Shown: positions 26,539 to 34,072 of the stretch, one piece after another
How the letters are laid out: every line of letters starts with the position of its first letter
How positions within the stretch are numbered: position 1 is the stretch's first letter
Assembly: GCF_002846395.1 (NCBI RefSeq)
Contig: NZ_PJMU01000002.1
Location: 310,001 to 374,000, forward strand
DNA length: 64,000 nt
Source: Pontibacter ramchanderi
Lineage (GTDB): Bacteria; Bacteroidota; Bacteroidia; Cytophagales; Hymenobacteraceae
Direction: 5' to 3'
Translations under genes and position numbers: made by a program
The notes under the pieces: model-generated
What the model was told of the DNA's origin: nothing
What the model saw: only the letters and a program-made list of their open reading frames with translations
Databases searched by the model: none

Positions 26539-26725
26539 GAATTGTTGGTTGTTGATTGCTGATTGTTAACAGTCGTTGGGAAAAATCAGCAGGAGAAAAA
26601 AACCTATGGTCAATTAGATCAAGTCGATTTGAGCTAAATTCTAAGACAGCCATTTAACAACCAACAATTAACAACCAACAATTAACAACCAACAATTAAC
26701 AACCAACAATTAACAACCAACAATT
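26539..26725. repeat. Intergenic inverted-repeat module with a 14-bp tandem array
   Basis: The left arm (26539-26569) is of the GAATTGTTGGTTGTTGATTG type and begins four bases after the methyltransferase stop. The right arm is five perfect copies of TTAACAACCAACAA (26654-26723) plus TTC; its reverse complement matches the left arm. The 84 bases between the arms hold no gene. The right arm ends just before the TTG start of the prenyltransferase gene. Confidence 0.85.
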
Positions 26726-26730
26726 CTAAC

Positions 26731-27636
26731 TTGAAACCAGTTGCTATACCTTGGATCGGAAAATACAGCAGTGCGCTGACGCTGATGCGGGTGCCGTTTT
26801 CGGTATACCTGATGCCGGTGTACTGGTTTGCGCTGAGCGTGGCCGGTGGCTATACCTGGTGGCGGGCGGTGGCTGTGTTCCTGATTCTGCACGTATTCGT
26901 ATACCCTGCCAGCAACGGTTACAACTCATACCACGACCGCGACGAGGGCAGTATCGGTGGGCTCCGGCAACCACCCAGGGTTACGCAGGAATTGTATCAT
27001 CTTGTGCTGCTCTTTGATGCGCTGGCTCTGCTTTTCAGCTTTTTCCTATCGCCAATTTTCGCACTGGCGGTCGCGCTATACCTGCTAGTGTCCAAAGCTT
27101 ACAGTCACCGGGGGGTTCGTCTTAAGAAGTATCCTGTCATCAGCACACTGGTGGTGACGGTCTTTCAGGGAGCCTTTACTTTTCTGATGGTGCAGGTAGG
27201 GGTTGATCTGGACATACAACAGATTCTTCAGCCAACTAATAGTTGGTTCGCTCTGGTAAGTACGCTCTTTCTGTGCGGTTCCTATCCGCTCACTCAAATT
27301 TACCAGCACCACGAAGATGCCGAACGCGGTGACAAGACACTGAGTTTACTGCTAGGTATACGGGGCACTTTTGTGTTTTCAGGTATAGCGCTTGGCTTGG
27401 GAGCAGCACTTCTGATCGGGCTATACCTGATGCTGGGGCAGATTTACAACGTATTGGTTTTTCTGCTCTGCACCGCGCCCATCACTTATTACTTTTTGAA
27501 CTGGGTACGGCGGTCGTGGCAAGATCCTGGGGAGGTGAACTTTGAAAACACGATGCGCATGAACAAGATCTCGTCGCTCTGCATCAGCCTGGCTTTCTTC
27601 CTGATACTTCTGCTGCGCTTCGTACGAATCAACTGA
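26731..27636 (+). CDS. UbiA-family prenyltransferase
   Basis: A polytopic membrane protein (about eight segments) of 301 aa. The first Asp-rich motif is NSYHDRDEG (residues 65-73), a variant of NDxxDxxxD; the second is YQHHEDAERGDKTL (about 190-203). These bind Mg-pyrophosphate of a prenyl donor. Substrate unknown: quinone, heme or lipid-type acceptors are all possible. TTG start. The gene holds five copies of the window's iterated octamer, read in all three frames (AIP, GYT, LYL, GIA). No pathway partner is adjacent. Confidence 0.85.
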   Translation: MKPVAIPWIGKYSSALTLMRVPFSVYLMPVYWFALSVAGGYTWWRAVAVFLILHVFVYPASNGYNSYHDRDEGSIGGLRQPPRVTQELYHLVLLFDALALLFSFFLSPIFALAVALYLLVSKAYSHRGVRLKKYPVISTLVVTVFQGAFTFLMVQVGVDLDIQQILQPTNSWFALVSTLFLCGSYPLTQIYQHHEDAERGDKTLSLLLGIRGTFVFSGIALGLGAALLIGLYLMLGQIYNVLVFLLCTAPITYYFLNWVRRSWQDPGEVNFENTMRMNKISSLCISLAFFLILLLRFVRIN

Positions 27637-27704
27637 TTACCAGCCCTATCGGCACGCTATAACTCCATACCCTGATTCCGTATAACAGCAAAAAGCGTTT
27701 CCTT

Positions 27705-28178
27705 ATGAAACTTCTCTACGCTGTAATAGGTGGGCTTGCCGCCACTGCCGCCATGACGGCTTTCCTATACCTGCTATCCTTTGCGACGCACCGTGTTATG
27801 AAAGTAATCCGGATACTGGGCACCATGCTCACCAACCGCACCCAACCCGACGGTTCGCTTTCACAGGCAACCAGCACTAAGGTGTACGGCACCGTAGCGC
27901 ATTACCTGGTCGGGATTATTTTTGCACTCTTCTACATCGCGCTTTGGCATTCCGGTGTCGGGCTCATCAATGCTTCCTGGGGTTTCCTGTTCGGCCTGGC
28001 GCATGGCCTGATCGCCATGTTCCTCTGGTACCTGTTTTTCCTGGTGCACCCAAGGCCACCCCTTATAGCACTCCGCACTTACCTCATCACACTCGTTTTT
28101 GCCCACATCGTTTACGGCCTGGTGCTCACTTATACTGTGTATCTCTTGGATAAGCCAGATTATCCTTTTTGGAGCTAA
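27705..28178 (+). CDS. Four-helix membrane protein of unknown function
   Basis: 157 aa with four predicted membrane segments (about 3-25, 64-85, 91-115 and 123-147). Starts MKLLYAVIGGLAATAAMTAFLYLL and has TKVYGTVAHYLVGIIFALFYIALW. No family recognised with confidence. 68 bases after the prenyltransferase gene. Its stop codon directly abuts the left inverted repeat of the four-helix-bundle cassette. Confidence 0.72.
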   Translation: MKLLYAVIGGLAATAAMTAFLYLLSFATHRVMKVIRILGTMLTNRTQPDGSLSQATSTKVYGTVAHYLVGIIFALFYIALWHSGVGLINASWGFLFGLAHGLIAMFLWYLFFLVHPRPPLIALRTYLITLVFAHIVYGLVLTYTVYLLDKPDYPFWS

Positions 28179-28766
28179 AGTTGAGTGAGTGATTGAGCGA
28201 ATGAGTGATTGAGTGATTTATGATTTTTAAATGAGTGATGGAGTGGGTGAGTGATTTTAATTAATTACTCATAGATTTTCGGGCTTTGGCCATGATGGAT
28301 AGCACTTCGTTAAACTCCTGCTTAAGGGCTTGAACAGATTCTGCTGATGTCGTACCGGATTCCTCCAGAAGTTCAAGCTAAAACAAGCTTTCGTCAGCTT
28401 CTTCTATCACGATGCTAAGCTTCGAATAAAATTCTGCAGATGATCTCGCTCTACACGCTGCTCTATAGGTAGCTGCAACTGAGGTAGCAGAACGAAGCAA
28501 TTGTCGCTTCATAATAGTAGCTTCCTCCGTTTTCGGTAGTAGTTTACTGAATTTGATCACATCTAAGGCAAGCCGCTTTGTGCGCTGCCTGAAAAGCTCA
28601 GCAAATTGCTCTTTTGGTAAACGTTCGTTACTCACAGTATTCTAAATTGATTACCTGTGAAAATCAAAAAATCACTCATCTAGTTCATTTCCAAATCAGA
28701 ATAATAATTCATTCAAAAAAATCAAAATCACTCACTCATTCATTCGCTAAATCACTCAATCAACTT
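28178..28766. repeat. Cassette bounded by long imperfect inverted repeats
   Basis: The left arm (28178-28260) consists of AGTGAGTGATTGAG-type sequence beginning AAGTTGA. The right side has an outer arm (28721-28766) whose reverse complement also begins AAGTTGA and shares most positions with the left arm, including GAGTGATT, AGCGAATGA and GATTTTT, and an inner arm (28661-28690) resembling 28230-28260. They enclose one gene, a four-helix-bundle pseudogene. The outer right end runs into the rho terminator palindrome. Length about 589 bp; structure resembles a small mobile element. Confidence 0.7.
28261..28635 (-). pseudogene. Four-helix-bundle protein (23S rRNA intervening-sequence type), interrupted by an amber codon
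   Basis: From a GTG start the frame encodes 85 residues (MSNERLPKEQFAEL..KRLALDVIKFSKLLPKTEEATIMKRQLLRSATSVAATYRAA..) typical of the four-helix-bundle family found in 23S rRNA insertions and next to diversity-generating elements. At 28378-28380 there is TAG; reading through, the same frame goes on for 38 good residues (LELLEESGTTSAESVQALKQ..) to TAA at 28261. Relatives usually have Trp at this place, so TGG to TAG is likely. It is either a recent pseudogene or depends on amber readthrough. It fills the inverted-repeat cassette exactly. Confidence 0.8.
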
Positions 28767-28827
28767 CGATATAAAAAAAGAGCCCTGTTGCTTTGAAGCA
28801 ACAGGGCTCTTTTTTTATATCGAAGTT
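28762..28827 (-). terminator. 32-bp perfect palindromic terminator of rho
   Basis: 28762-28793 is the exact reverse complement of 28796-28827. The core AAAAAAAGAGCCCTGTTGCTT hairpin with T runs is a strong bidirectional terminator, but the pairing goes 11 bases (AACTTCGATAT) beyond the A/T tracts. The rho stop codon follows at 28828, and the left end overlaps the end of the repeat cassette. Confidence 0.9.
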
Positions 28828-30642
28828 CTACCCGTTCATCGAGATCAGGAACTCTTCGTTGCTCTTGGTTCCCTGCATTCTGTCTTTCAGGAATTCCATG
28901 GCTTCCACGGAGTTCATATCGGACATAAACTTGCGCAGAATCCAAATGCGGTTGAGTTCGTCGCGGTCCATGAGCAGGTCTTCGCGGCGTGTACCGGAAG
29001 CAGGCACGTCGATAGCCGGGTAGATTCTGCGGTTGGCCAGTTTGCGGTCCAGCTGCAGTTCCATGTTACCGGTACCTTTAAATTCTTCGAAAATCACCTC
29101 GTCCATCTTAGAACCAGTGTCGATCAGGGCCGTGGCGATGATAGTAAGCGAGCCACCGTTTTCTACGTTACGGGCCGCACCGAAGAAGCGCTTCGGCTTG
29201 TGCAGCGCATTGGCATCCACACCACCCGACAAGATCTTGCCCGATGAAGGCACCACGGTGTTGTAGGCACGCGCCAGACGCGTAATAGAGTCGAGCAGAA
29301 TCACAACGTCGTGACCGCACTCTACCATACGCTTGGCTTTGTCCAACACAATGCTCGAAACCTTCACATGGCGCTCGGCTGTTTCGTCGAACGTGGAGGC
29401 GATCACCTCCGCTTTCACGCTACGGGCCATGTCAGTTACTTCTTCCGGACGCTCGTCAATGAGCAGGATCATCAGGTATACTTCCGGGTGGTTTTCAGAG
29501 ATGGCGTTGGCGATCTCTTTCAACAACACGGTTTTACCTGTTTTTGGCTGCGCCACGATCATACCACGCTGGCCTTTACCGATCGGGGCAAAGAGGTCCA
29601 AAATACGGGTTGAAAGCAGGTTTGGCTTGGTAGTCAGCTTGAGGCGCTCTTCCGGGAAAAGCGGCGTCAGGTGCTGGAAAGGGATACGGTCGCGGATTTC
29701 CTCTGTCGTACGTCCGTTCACAGAATCCACCTTCAGCAGGGCGAAGTACTTCTCCCCTTCTTTCGGCGGACGAATCTGCCCTTTTACCGTGTCACCTGTC
29801 TTCAGACCGAACAATTTGATCTGCGAAGGAGACACATAAATATCATCTGGCGAAGCCAGGTAGTTGTAGTGCGTCGAGCGTAGGAAGCCGTAGCCGTCCT
29901 GCATCAGTTCCAACACACCTTCGTTTAGGATTATTCCGTCAAACTCGCGGAAGTTATTACTACTTGCTGCTGCATTCTGCTGCCTACGCTGGAAGTTGTC
30001 GCCGCCACGGTTCTGGTCGTTGCGGTTACCTACCTCAGGGCGCTGCTCGCGTTGCTCAGCACGGTTTCCAACTTCAGCACGCTGCTCACGGTTATCCGGA
30101 CGATTGTCGTTGCGCTCGTTTCTTTCGCTGCGCTCAGGACGCTGTGAATCAGTTCTTTCAACGCGCTCTGTGCGCTGCTCAGTTCGCTCAGCACGCTCCG
30201 GGCGGGAATCTGTGCGCTCTACACGCTGCTCCCGCGGATTAGCTCCTTCATTGCGGTTTTCGCGACGGGCCGGCACGCGCTCGCGCTGCGGGCCATGGTC
30301 TTTTGCTGGTGCTGCCTGTGGTACTAAAGTTGGGTTGGGCTGCTCGCGGCGGGCTGCCTCTCGCACTGGTCTTGGCGCAGCTGAAGCTTCGGCTACAGGA
30401 GCCTCTTGCACTTCGTTTATAATAATTGTGTTTTCAGTAGCTTCGGTTTCGCTGGCGGCTGTGCTGGAAGAGGATTTTACTTTTTTGGGCAGTTTTTCGG
30501 GAGGGGTAATGGCTTGCTGGTCAAGGATTTTGTAGATCAAATCCTGTTTGCTAAGTTTTTTAAAATTCTTAACACCCAGGTCCTCTGCAATTTCCTTGAG
30601 TTCTGAAAGAAGCCTATCTTTCAATTCTTCAATTTTGTACAT
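28828..30642 (-). CDS. rho: Transcription termination factor Rho with a long disordered insert
   Basis: Hexameric RNA-dependent ATPase. Rho_N domain at residues 4-42 ([26 protein letters not shown]); a disordered segment at about 45-230 very rich in Arg, Glu, Asn and Gln ([17 protein letters not shown] repeats); cold-shock RNA-binding domain about 235-310 ([21 protein letters not shown]); Walker A AQPKTGKT at 364-371; [15 protein letters not shown] and [21 protein letters not shown] follow. 604 aa against about 420 in E. coli. Such an insert in Bacteroides Rho has been tied to condensate formation (literature knowledge). Monocistronic, leftward. Confidence 0.96.
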   Translation of the reverse strand: MYKIEELKDRLLSELKEIAEDLGVKNFKKLSKQDLIYKILDQQAITPPEKLPKKVKSSSSTAASETEATENTIIINEVQEAPVAEASAAPRPVREAARREQPNPTLVPQAAPAKDHGPQRERVPARRENRNEGANPREQRVERTDSRPERAERTEQRTERVERTDSQRPERSERNERNDNRPDNREQRAEVGNRAEQREQRPEVGNRNDQNRGGDNFQRRQQNAAASSNNFREFDGIILNEGVLELMQDGYGFLRSTHYNYLASPDDIYVSPSQIKLFGLKTGDTVKGQIRPPKEGEKYFALLKVDSVNGRTTEEIRDRIPFQHLTPLFPEERLKLTTKPNLLSTRILDLFAPIGKGQRGMIVAQPKTGKTVLLKEIANAISENHPEVYLMILLIDERPEEVTDMARSVKAEVIASTFDETAERHVKVSSIVLDKAKRMVECGHDVVILLDSITRLARAYNTVVPSSGKILSGGVDANALHKPKRFFGAARNVENGGSLTIIATALIDTGSKMDEVIFEEFKGTGNMELQLDRKLANRRIYPAIDVPASGTRREDLLMDRDELNRIWILRKFMSDMNSVEAMEFLKDRMQGTKSNEEFLISMNG

Positions 30643-30893
30643 AAATGTGGTATGGTAGTTAAATTAACCTGCTTGGCACCCTTGGGCGAACGCAGCGAGA
30701 GCTTTACTTATAATTCGGAAAATGAATGAATGCGATAGAGTTTTGTGAGGCTCAGGAAAGGGCCTGCCATAAATTGCACTGCAATGTTATTGCAATGCTT
30801 ATTAATTAACAAATATTAGCGGGGAATTTGTCGAAAATGTTTCAGTATTTCTTTAAAAGATTTCGCAAATGCCGCTTACAACCTAAAAAAGTA

Positions 30894-30901
30894 TATTTTT
30901 G
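30894..30901 (+). promoter_or_regulatory. -7 box of serS
   Basis: TATTTTTG lies 23 bases before the serS ATG at 30924. It lies within an in-frame upstream extension, so it supports the later start. Confidence 0.5.
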
Positions 30902-30923
30902 CAGCTATACAAAGACCAAAACT

Positions 30924-32198
30924 ATGCTACAGCTAAACGTTTTAAGAGAGCAGACAGAGCTGGTGGTAGCTGGACTTACCAAAAAAAACTACAAAAACGC
31001 CGCCCAGGAGGTGGAAGCGATTGTAGTCTTGGACCAGCAGCGCCGACAGGTGCAGAGCCAGCACGACGAGCTGCAGGCCCGTGCCAATGCCATCTCAAAA
31101 GAGATCGGTATACTGATGAAAAGCGGGGACCGCGAGAAAGCCGAAGCTTACAAAGCAGAGACATCCGAACTGAAGCAGCAGACCAAGTCGCTGAGCGAAC
31201 AGCTGACTGCCATCGAAGAGCAAATACAGCAAGCACTATATAAGTTGCCAAACCTGCCACACGCCAGTGTTCCGGAAGGCAGATCGGCTGAAGACAATGA
31301 AGTGGTGCTGCAGCATGGCGAAATCCCGAAACTGCACGAAGGCGCCCTGCCGCACTGGGAGCTGATTCAGCAATACGACATCATCGATTTTGAGCTGGGC
31401 AATAAGATTTCGGGCGCCGGTTTCCCGGTATACAAGAAGCAGGGTGCCCGTCTGCAGCGCGCCCTCATCAACTTCTTCCTCGACGAGGCGATGAAAGCCG
31501 GCTACATGGAGGTGCAGCCACCTATTTTGGTGAACGAAGCCTCTGGCTACGGCACCGGCCAGCTGCCTGACAAGGACGGCCAGATGTACCATGCCACCGA
31601 AGACAACCTATACCTGATCCCGACGGCCGAGGTGCCGATCACGAACATCTACCGCGATGTGATTGTGCCGGCCGAGCAATTGCCGATCAAGAACGCGGGC
31701 CATACGCCGTGCTTCAGAAGAGAGGCCGGATCGTGGGGTGCCGATGTGCGCGGCCTGAACCGCCTGCACCAGTTCGACAAAGTGGAAATTGTCCAGATCA
31801 CGTTGCCAGAGAAGTCCTACGAAGCGCTGGAGGAAATGAGCAGCTACATCCAGGGCCTGCTGCAGAAACTGGAGCTACCCTACCGTGTGCTGCGTCTTTG
31901 TGGCGGCGACATGGGCTTCACCTCTGCTCTTACCTACGACATGGAGGTATACTCTACCGCCCAGAACCGCTGGCTGGAAGTGAGCTCGGCCTCTAACTTT
32001 GAGACCTACCAGTCTAACCGCCTGAAGCTGCGTTACAAAACCGAATCTGGCAAAACACAGCTGCTGCATACGCTCAACGGTAGCGCCCTCGCCCTACCGC
32101 GCATTGTAGCCGCCATCCTGGAAAACAACCAGACCCCAGACGGTATCAACATGCCAAAGGTGCTGCACCCATACCTGGGTTTTGAAAAAATCTCCTAG
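30924..32198 (+). CDS. serS: Seryl-tRNA synthetase
   Basis: Charges tRNA-Ser and tRNA-Sec type RNAs with serine. N-terminal coiled-coil tRNA-binding arm at about residues 25-105; class II catalytic core with motif 2 TPCFRREAGSWGADVRGLNRLHQFDKVEIVQI and motif 3 region NGSALALPRIVAAILENNQTPDGINMPKVLHPYLG. 424 aa, usual length. The start MLQLNVLREQTE is preferred over an upstream frame extension of 32 codons. Divergent from rho across a 281-base gap without other genes. Confidence 0.96.
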   Translation: MLQLNVLREQTELVVAGLTKKNYKNAAQEVEAIVVLDQQRRQVQSQHDELQARANAISKEIGILMKSGDREKAEAYKAETSELKQQTKSLSEQLTAIEEQIQQALYKLPNLPHASVPEGRSAEDNEVVLQHGEIPKLHEGALPHWELIQQYDIIDFELGNKISGAGFPVYKKQGARLQRALINFFLDEAMKAGYMEVQPPILVNEASGYGTGQLPDKDGQMYHATEDNLYLIPTAEVPITNIYRDVIVPAEQLPIKNAGHTPCFRREAGSWGADVRGLNRLHQFDKVEIVQITLPEKSYEALEEMSSYIQGLLQKLELPYRVLRLCGGDMGFTSALTYDMEVYSTAQNRWLEVSSASNFETYQSNRLKLRYKTESGKTQLLHTLNGSALALPRIVAAILENNQTPDGINMPKVLHPYLGFEKIS

Positions 32199-32207
32199 AT
32201 TTTTTCA

Positions 32208-32425
32208 GATTTGAGAATGGGGGATTTGGAGATGTGGAGATTTGAAAATCTGGAGATGATAAGAAGTCTGTAATTTGACACCCCAATTCACATTTCTGAA
32301 TCGTCATCAGGAATTGGCTCAGTAATTTATAATAAACAGAAGCGCCGCTGAGTAATTTCAGCGGCGCTTCTGTTTTCAGGTATGGAGACATCTTCACATC
32401 CCTCCATTTCCAAATCTTCAAATCT
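32208..32425. repeat. Intergenic inverted-repeat module after serS
   Basis: Left arm 32208-32258 is built from GGAGATTTG/GGAGATG units; right arm 32389-32425 is its imperfect reverse complement (CATCTTCACATC, CCAAATCTTCAAATCT). A terminator hairpin lies between them. No gene inside. Confidence 0.75.
32334..32375. terminator. Bidirectional terminator
   Basis: 18-bp perfect stem: 32334-32351 with 32358-32375, loop GTAATT, core AGCGCCGCTGA, flanked by A and T runs. It lies between convergent serS and the 32432 gene. Confidence 0.9.
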
Positions 32426-32431
32426 ATAAAA

Positions 32432-32845
32432 CTACCCAAACTGCTCCAGGTACTGCTGGTAATGGTTTTTAAGCTTATACTTCTTAAAGATACTGGTTCG
32501 CACCTGCTCTATTGCCTCAACCGTGATCTCTTTCTGGTGGAGTAGTTTTTCCAGAGGTCGGGCAGCCGGTTCTCCCACTCCTTCGTCTAGCGTTGCTTTT
32601 TCATACTCCTCCAGAAATTCAGGCGACAGGTATAGCTTGTTTTTCTGTATGGTAATACAACCCGTAGCTATCAGTTTCTCCAATCCTGCCGTTACTTCTT
32701 CAAGCGAATAAACAGTACCATCCACGGCGTCACCCATCAGCAAAACATCCTGCAGCGTAGCGCCACCCTCACCTCCGGTCGCCAGCAACAATGCATCAAG
32801 CAGTTGAGCATCCGATTCCTGCCATGTCAAATTGTATTTCGCCAT
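32432..32845 (-). CDS. Soluble protein of unknown function
   Basis: 137 aa. The sequence ESDAQLLDALLLATGGEGGATLQDVLLMGDAVDGTVYSLEEVTAGLEKLIATGCITIQKNKLYLSPEFLEEY looks like a winged-helix fold: helices followed by a wing (GCITIQKNKLYLS). The remaining third is helical and ends KYKLKNHYQQYLEQFG. It could be a regulator, but no clear DNA-contact motif is visible. Monocistronic and divergent from the 32960 gene. Confidence 0.72.
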   Translation of the reverse strand: MAKYNLTWQESDAQLLDALLLATGGEGGATLQDVLLMGDAVDGTVYSLEEVTAGLEKLIATGCITIQKNKLYLSPEFLEEYEKATLDEGVGEPAARPLEKLLHQKEITVEAIEQVRTSIFKKYKLKNHYQQYLEQFG

Positions 32846-32959
32846 CTCTTCAATTAGTCAATTGATTAGGCATTTCGCCCAAAAACTATATAATATTATA
32901 ACTATATTTGATCTCACAAATTTACCTCAAAATCACCTCGGTTTCCTACACCATACCTA

Positions 32960-34072
32960 ATGAACCGCAAAAATAGTTGTATCACTCTGCTTCTCTTTCT
33001 TTTGCTGCTTTCGGGATGGTCGTCTTCCTTGGCGCAGTCCAAAGGCTTCATTGTGCAAGGCGACACGGCTTATACAGACGGTTATATTCAGTTTGACCGG
33101 CGGAAGCCTTTTCAGATTGAGTTCCAGCAAGCCAAAAAGAGCCCTATTGTAACCTATGCTGCCCATGAGCTAACGGCATTTGGCTACATCGACAGCACCC
33201 GGTATACGGCACGCCAAGTTGAGTACTTTGGCGAAAAGCGCATGGTGTTCCTGAAACAACTTACCGCAGGTGAGCTGAACCTGTATGAGGTGCACGGCGA
33301 GGGAGGCAAACAGTTCTACCTCGACAAAGACAACCTCAGCCATCTCACAAAGGAGAATCTGCAAACAAGCCTGCAGCAATATGCCGCTTACTCATATTCC
33401 TGGCAAAGGCAGCTTCCGCGTGTCAGGTTATCTGAGCAGTCCCTGCTCTACTTTGCCCGTAATATTAACAAAGGTAAAAACCCCAGAATGTCTATGCTCA
33501 GTTTTGGTGCCCTTGCCAGTCTCAACCGCTCTACAATGCAGGTAAGATCCAATGCCTTCCCTAAGAATGAGTTTGGAGAGTACAGCATGACATCAGAAAA
33601 TACAGAGGCGGGGGTATTTGTAGAGGCGCCTGCCTGGCAAGTGAACAACCTGAGCATGATCAACCAACTGACTTATGGCAAAATGGCTTACACCACTACA
33701 CGCATCAGTTCTTCGTTGGATCAGCACATCCAACTGTCTCTCGATTTCCTGAAACTGTCGGTTATCCCGCGCTATTACCTCAATGCCCATAAAGCCTCCT
33801 TTTATGTAGAGGCTGGCCCAGAACTGTTTTATGTAGCAGAGCAGTCCAGCAACATGCTCGAGGCAAAGCACCACAACAACACCACTTCCATACACGAGCA
33901 TAACGATGTGTTCCAGTTGCAAAGAGCTAGTTTCGGCATGGCAGCTGGCGTGGGCTTGCAATATTTCTATTTACCGAGACACTACATCAATCTTGGTCTT
34001 GGCACCGGCCATGTAGTGGGCAAGGGCTACTCCATTAACAACCTTTCTACCTCTATTCGAATCAATCTATGA
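32960..34072 (+). CDS. Exported protein with predicted outer-membrane barrel
   Basis: 370 aa with signal peptide (MNRKNSCITLLLFLLLLSGWSSSLAQ). The N-terminal part has GFIVQGDTAYTDGYIQFDRRKPFQIEF and VEYFGEKRMVFLKQLTAGELNLYEVHGEGGKQFYLDKD, a pattern seen in Bacteroidota outer-membrane proteins. From about residue 180 there are alternating amphipathic strands, ending with aromatic/hydrophobic ..STSIRINL as barrel proteins do. Function unknown. Its stop overlaps the next start (ATGA), so the next lipoprotein is its likely partner. Confidence 0.8.
   Translation: MNRKNSCITLLLFLLLLSGWSSSLAQSKGFIVQGDTAYTDGYIQFDRRKPFQIEFQQAKKSPIVTYAAHELTAFGYIDSTRYTARQVEYFGEKRMVFLKQLTAGELNLYEVHGEGGKQFYLDKDNLSHLTKENLQTSLQQYAAYSYSWQRQLPRVRLSEQSLLYFARNINKGKNPRMSMLSFGALASLNRSTMQVRSNAFPKNEFGEYSMTSENTEAGVFVEAPAWQVNNLSMINQLTYGKMAYTTTRISSSLDQHIQLSLDFLKLSVIPRYYLNAHKASFYVEAGPELFYVAEQSSNMLEAKHHNNTTSIHEHNDVFQLQRASFGMAAGVGLQYFYLPRHYINLGLGTGHVVGKGYSINNLSTSIRINL

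Noticed and set aside
26654-26723. Regular repeats resembling a CRISPR array
   Set aside because: Units are 14 bp, directly adjacent, without spacers, and no cas gene is present.
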